Both the position numbers and the translations under genes were made by a program. This document shows, in pieces, positions 62,290 to 64,000 of a stretch of DNA of 64,000 bases. The DNA is from Vulcanimicrobium alpinum (lineage in GTDB: Bacteria > Vulcanimicrobiota > Vulcanimicrobiia > Vulcanimicrobiales > Vulcanimicrobiaceae), in NCBI RefSeq assembly GCF_027923555.1, contig NZ_AP025523.1, positions 1,116,001-1,180,000 on the forward strand, in the 5' to 3' direction. Within the stretch, counting starts at the first letter, position 1. Every line of letters begins with the position of its first letter. The notes under the pieces were generated by a model. The model ran no database searches, was not told the origin of the DNA, and was given only the letters and a program-made list of their open reading frames with translations.

Positions 62290-63435
62290 GTGAAGACCGA
62301 ACCCGCAGCATCGCAGGCGACCCGCGTCGTGCACGCGGCCGCCGGCGGACCCGACGCCCTGCGCGCGGTCTCGCCGCCGCTCTATCTTTCGACGACGTTC
62401 GAGCGCGACGAGCACTACGCGTTTCCCGGCGGCTTCGACTACGCCCGCGAAGCGAACCCCAACCGCACGATGCTCGAGGAGGCGCTCGCGCAGCTCGAAG
62501 GCGGTGTCGAGGCGGCGGCGTTCGCGAGCGGGATGGCGGCGGCGATGACGCTGTTTCAAGCGCTGCAGCCGGGCGATCGCGTCGTCGTCGCGCACGACAC
62601 GTACTACGGCGTGCGCGCGATGCTGAACGAGGTCTTCGTCCCGTGGGGGCTGCGCGTCGAGTACGTCGACGCATCCGATCCGCATGCGCTCGCGGCAGCG
62701 CTCGCGCGTCCGGCGCGTCTGATCTTTGTCGAAACGCCGTCGAACCCGATGCTGCGCGTGACCGATCTCGCCGCCGCGGCGCGGCTCGCGCACGACGCGG
62801 GCGCGCTGCTCGCCTGCGACAACACGATGGCGACGCCGGTCTTCCAGCAGCCGCTCGCGCTCGGCGCCGACATCGTGGTGCACGCGACGACGAAATATCT
62901 CGCCGGCAATCACGACGCGATGGGCGGCGCGCTCGTCACCGCGCGAGCCGATGCCTTCTGGGACGGGATCCGCCGGCGGCAGAAGCTCTGCGGCGCGATC
63001 CCGTCGCCGTTCGCGTCGTGGCTGACCCTGCGCGGGATCAGCACGCTCGTCCCGAGGATGCGCTGGCACGACGCGACGGCGCTCGCCATCGCGCACGCGC
63101 TCGCCGGAGATGCGCGCGTCGCCGAGGTGCTCCATCCCGGCCTGCGGTCGCACCCCGCGCACGCGGTCGCGGCGCGGCAGAGCAGCGGCACCGGCGGGGT
63201 CTTTTCGATCCGCGTCGCCGGCGGCCGCGACGCCGCGCTCCGCGTCGCCTCGCGGCTGCGGCTCTTTCGCCGCGCGACGAGCTTCGGCGGCGCCGAGAGC
63301 CTCGTCGAGCACCGTGCGACCGTCGAAGGCGCCGGCTCGCCGACGCCGCCCGATCTGCTGCGGCTCGCGATCGGCCTCGAGGCCGCCGACGACCTGATCG
63401 GCGACCTCGACCGTGCTTTGGAACCCCGGCGATGA
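62290..63435 (+). CDS. Cys/Met metabolism PLP-dependent enzyme (cystathionine gamma-synthase/lyase type)
   Basis: A 381-residue PLP enzyme of the trans-sulfuration group. The PLP lysine is Lys202 in HATTKYLAGNHDAMGG; FASGMAAAMTLFQ (phosphate-binding), DTYYGVRAML and FVETPSNPMLRVTDL are further family motifs. The family includes cystathionine gamma-synthase and lyases, O-acetylhomoserine sulfhydrylase and methionine gamma-lyase, and these cannot be separated safely from sequence. The GTG at 62290 gives the normal N-terminus (ATRVVHAAAGGPDALRAVSPPLYLSTTF, split by position). The stop overlaps an ATG of the STAS frame. Confidence 0.88.
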   Translation: MKTEPAASQATRVVHAAAGGPDALRAVSPPLYLSTTFERDEHYAFPGGFDYAREANPNRTMLEEALAQLEGGVEAAAFASGMAAAMTLFQALQPGDRVVVAHDTYYGVRAMLNEVFVPWGLRVEYVDASDPHALAAALARPARLIFVETPSNPMLRVTDLAAAARLAHDAGALLACDNTMATPVFQQPLALGADIVVHATTKYLAGNHDAMGGALVTARADAFWDGIRRRQKLCGAIPSPFASWLTLRGISTLVPRMRWHDATALAIAHALAGDARVAEVLHPGLRSHPAHAVAARQSSGTGGVFSIRVAGGRDAALRVASRLRLFRRATSFGGAESLVEHRATVEGAGSPTPPDLLRLAIGLEAADDLIGDLDRALEPRR

Positions 63436-63515
63436 ACGACGGTCGGGGAACGGACAGACGCGGGCCTGCTGGTGTGCTACGATGGATGCCCGTCAGCGAG
63501 CGTCGAGAGGCTCCC

Positions 63516-63812
63516 GTGGCACAGCAGGTTCCGGTGGTCCGCCTGATCGGCGAGTACGACGTCTACTCCGCGTCCGCTCTCGCCGAGATGCTGCAGCCGA
63601 TCACGGGCCGCGGGATCGTCGACCTCACTGCGGTCCGGTATCTCGACTCCGCCGGCCTCGCGCAGCTCGCACGGTTGGCGAACCGCGTCGGTCCGCACGC
63701 CGTCGTGCTGGTAGCGCCGAACCCGCAGATTCGCCGCGTGCTCGCGCTGGCGCGATTCGACCGGCTCTTCGTCGTGGTCGACGAACTCGACGACGCACGC
63801 CGAGTGCTGTGA
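63516..63812 (+). CDS. STAS domain protein (anti-sigma factor antagonist type)
   Basis: A 98-residue single-domain STAS protein. The core reads VVRLIGEYDVYSASALAEML, GIVDLTAVRYLDSAGLAQLA and VVLVAPNPQIRRVLALARFD; the Ser in LDSAGL is the usual phosphorylation site for a SpoIIAB/RsbW-type kinase. The GTG at 63516 is chosen because GAGAGG lies six bases before it; an alternative ATG at 63432 (ATGA overlap with the preceding gene) would add 28 residues that do not resemble STAS. No anti-sigma kinase or sigma factor is in the window. Confidence 0.82.
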   Translation: MAQQVPVVRLIGEYDVYSASALAEMLQPITGRGIVDLTAVRYLDSAGLAQLARLANRVGPHAVVLVAPNPQIRRVLALARFDRLFVVVDELDDARRVL

Positions 63813-63822
63813 GCGCACGCGC

Positions 63823-64000
63823 GTGAGCGCGCTGCGCGACGGGATCCACCTGCGGGCCTGCAACCTGTGCGAGGCGATCTGCGGGCTCGCGATCACGGTC
63901 GAGGGCGGCGCGGTCGTCGACCTGCGCGGCGATGCCGCAGATGTGTTCTCGAAGGGCCACATCTGCCCGAAGGGATCGGCGCTGATCGATCTGCACGCCG
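63823..64000 (+). CDS. molybdopterin oxidoreductase, N-terminal [4Fe-4S] domain (cut by window edge)
   Basis: The first 59 codons from GTG 63823 encode RACNLCEAICGLAITVEGG and later GHICPKGSALIDL. The cysteine pattern C-x2-C-x3-C-x27-C with CPKG is the N-terminal [4Fe-4S] domain of the formate dehydrogenase/nitrate reductase/assimilatory reductase group of Mo-bisPGD enzymes. The substrate cannot be told from this part. No Tat signal precedes it, so a cytoplasmic enzyme is likely. It starts ten bases after the STAS gene stop. Confidence 0.85.
   Translation, partial: MSALRDGIHLRACNLCEAICGLAITVEGGAVVDLRGDAADVFSKGHICPKGSALIDLHA

Overview
This window is a chromosomal segment of a high-GC bacterium (roughly 70% GC by eye) with compact, mostly housekeeping gene content. 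The gene orders topA-trmFO-hslV-hslU and def-fmt-rsmB followed by two FHA proteins, a PP2C-like protein and an FtsW/RodA protein, together with a form II CoxL cluster, a GerMN/AMIN-amidase envelope block and DUF3999/DUF2339 genes, suggest a deep-branching high-GC lineage of the Terrabacteria type (for example Eremiobacterota/Vulcanimicrobiota or an actinobacterial relative). This placement is inference: there is no rRNA gene in the window, and I saw no tRNA, CRISPR array, insertion sequence or phage gene.

Layout. 1-7.3 kb: a molybdenum hydroxylase (CO dehydrogenase-like) locus, with coxSLM on + and a divergent accessory operon (coxD, coxE, split xdhC, coxG) on -. 7.4-11.8 kb: a - strand catabolic operon with a GntR/FadR-type regulator, a two-subunit transketolase, an SDR and a TRAP solute-binding protein; the last two carry frameshifts. 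11.9-12.2 kb: a phosphoesterase remnant. 12.3-21.8 kb: an ABC-F ATPase with an attenuator-like leader, a full-length Lhr helicase, a frameshifted phosphotransferase, an aldo/keto reductase, a membrane protein and a DJ-1 family protein. 21.9-26.3 kb: a zinc-ribbon protein, an IF-1 homologue with an apparent AUU start, a GerMN protein, an AMIN amidase and murI. 26.3-32.3 kb: a NYN protein, a PAP2 protein, dxs, secG and an OppD/OppF ATPase pair. 32.4-39.4 kb: a histone-H1-like repeat protein, topA, trmFO, hslVU and a CPBP protease. 39.6-46.3 kb: a HiPIP, then def-fmt-rsmB-FHA-FHA-PP2C-FtsW as one coupled operon. 46.3-50.7 kb: a metallopeptidase, a PAS-GGDEF protein with an unknown partner, and a DMFase-like protein. 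50.7-60.2 kb: a cysteine-dioxygenase-like protein, histidine utilisation genes hutU, hutH, hutI and hutF, and a DUF3999/DUF2339 pair. 60.2-64 kb: a nitronate monooxygenase, a DyP peroxidase (frameshifted), a Cys/Met-metabolism PLP enzyme, a STAS protein and the start of a molybdopterin oxidoreductase.

How genes work together. Eighteen gene junctions overlap by four bases (ATGA, GTGA or CTGA), so translational coupling is the rule here. HutU, HutH, HutI and HutF together would take histidine to N-formylglutamate by the formimidoylglutamate deiminase route. The FHA/PP2C-like/FtsW block resembles the actinobacterial Ser/Thr-phosphorylation and cell-wall module, but the kinase and the penicillin-binding protein are not in view.

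Two oddities run through the window. First, several reading frames are broken by single-base indels (dctP, SDR, phosphotransferase, oppD, DyP), which looks more like consensus sequencing error than gene decay. Second, several starts appear non-canonical: AUU for infA, CUG for fmt, and possibly AUC for the HiPIP. A dispersed inverted-repeat family (core CTTCGACAAGCTCAGSGTGA) sits in intergenic gaps.
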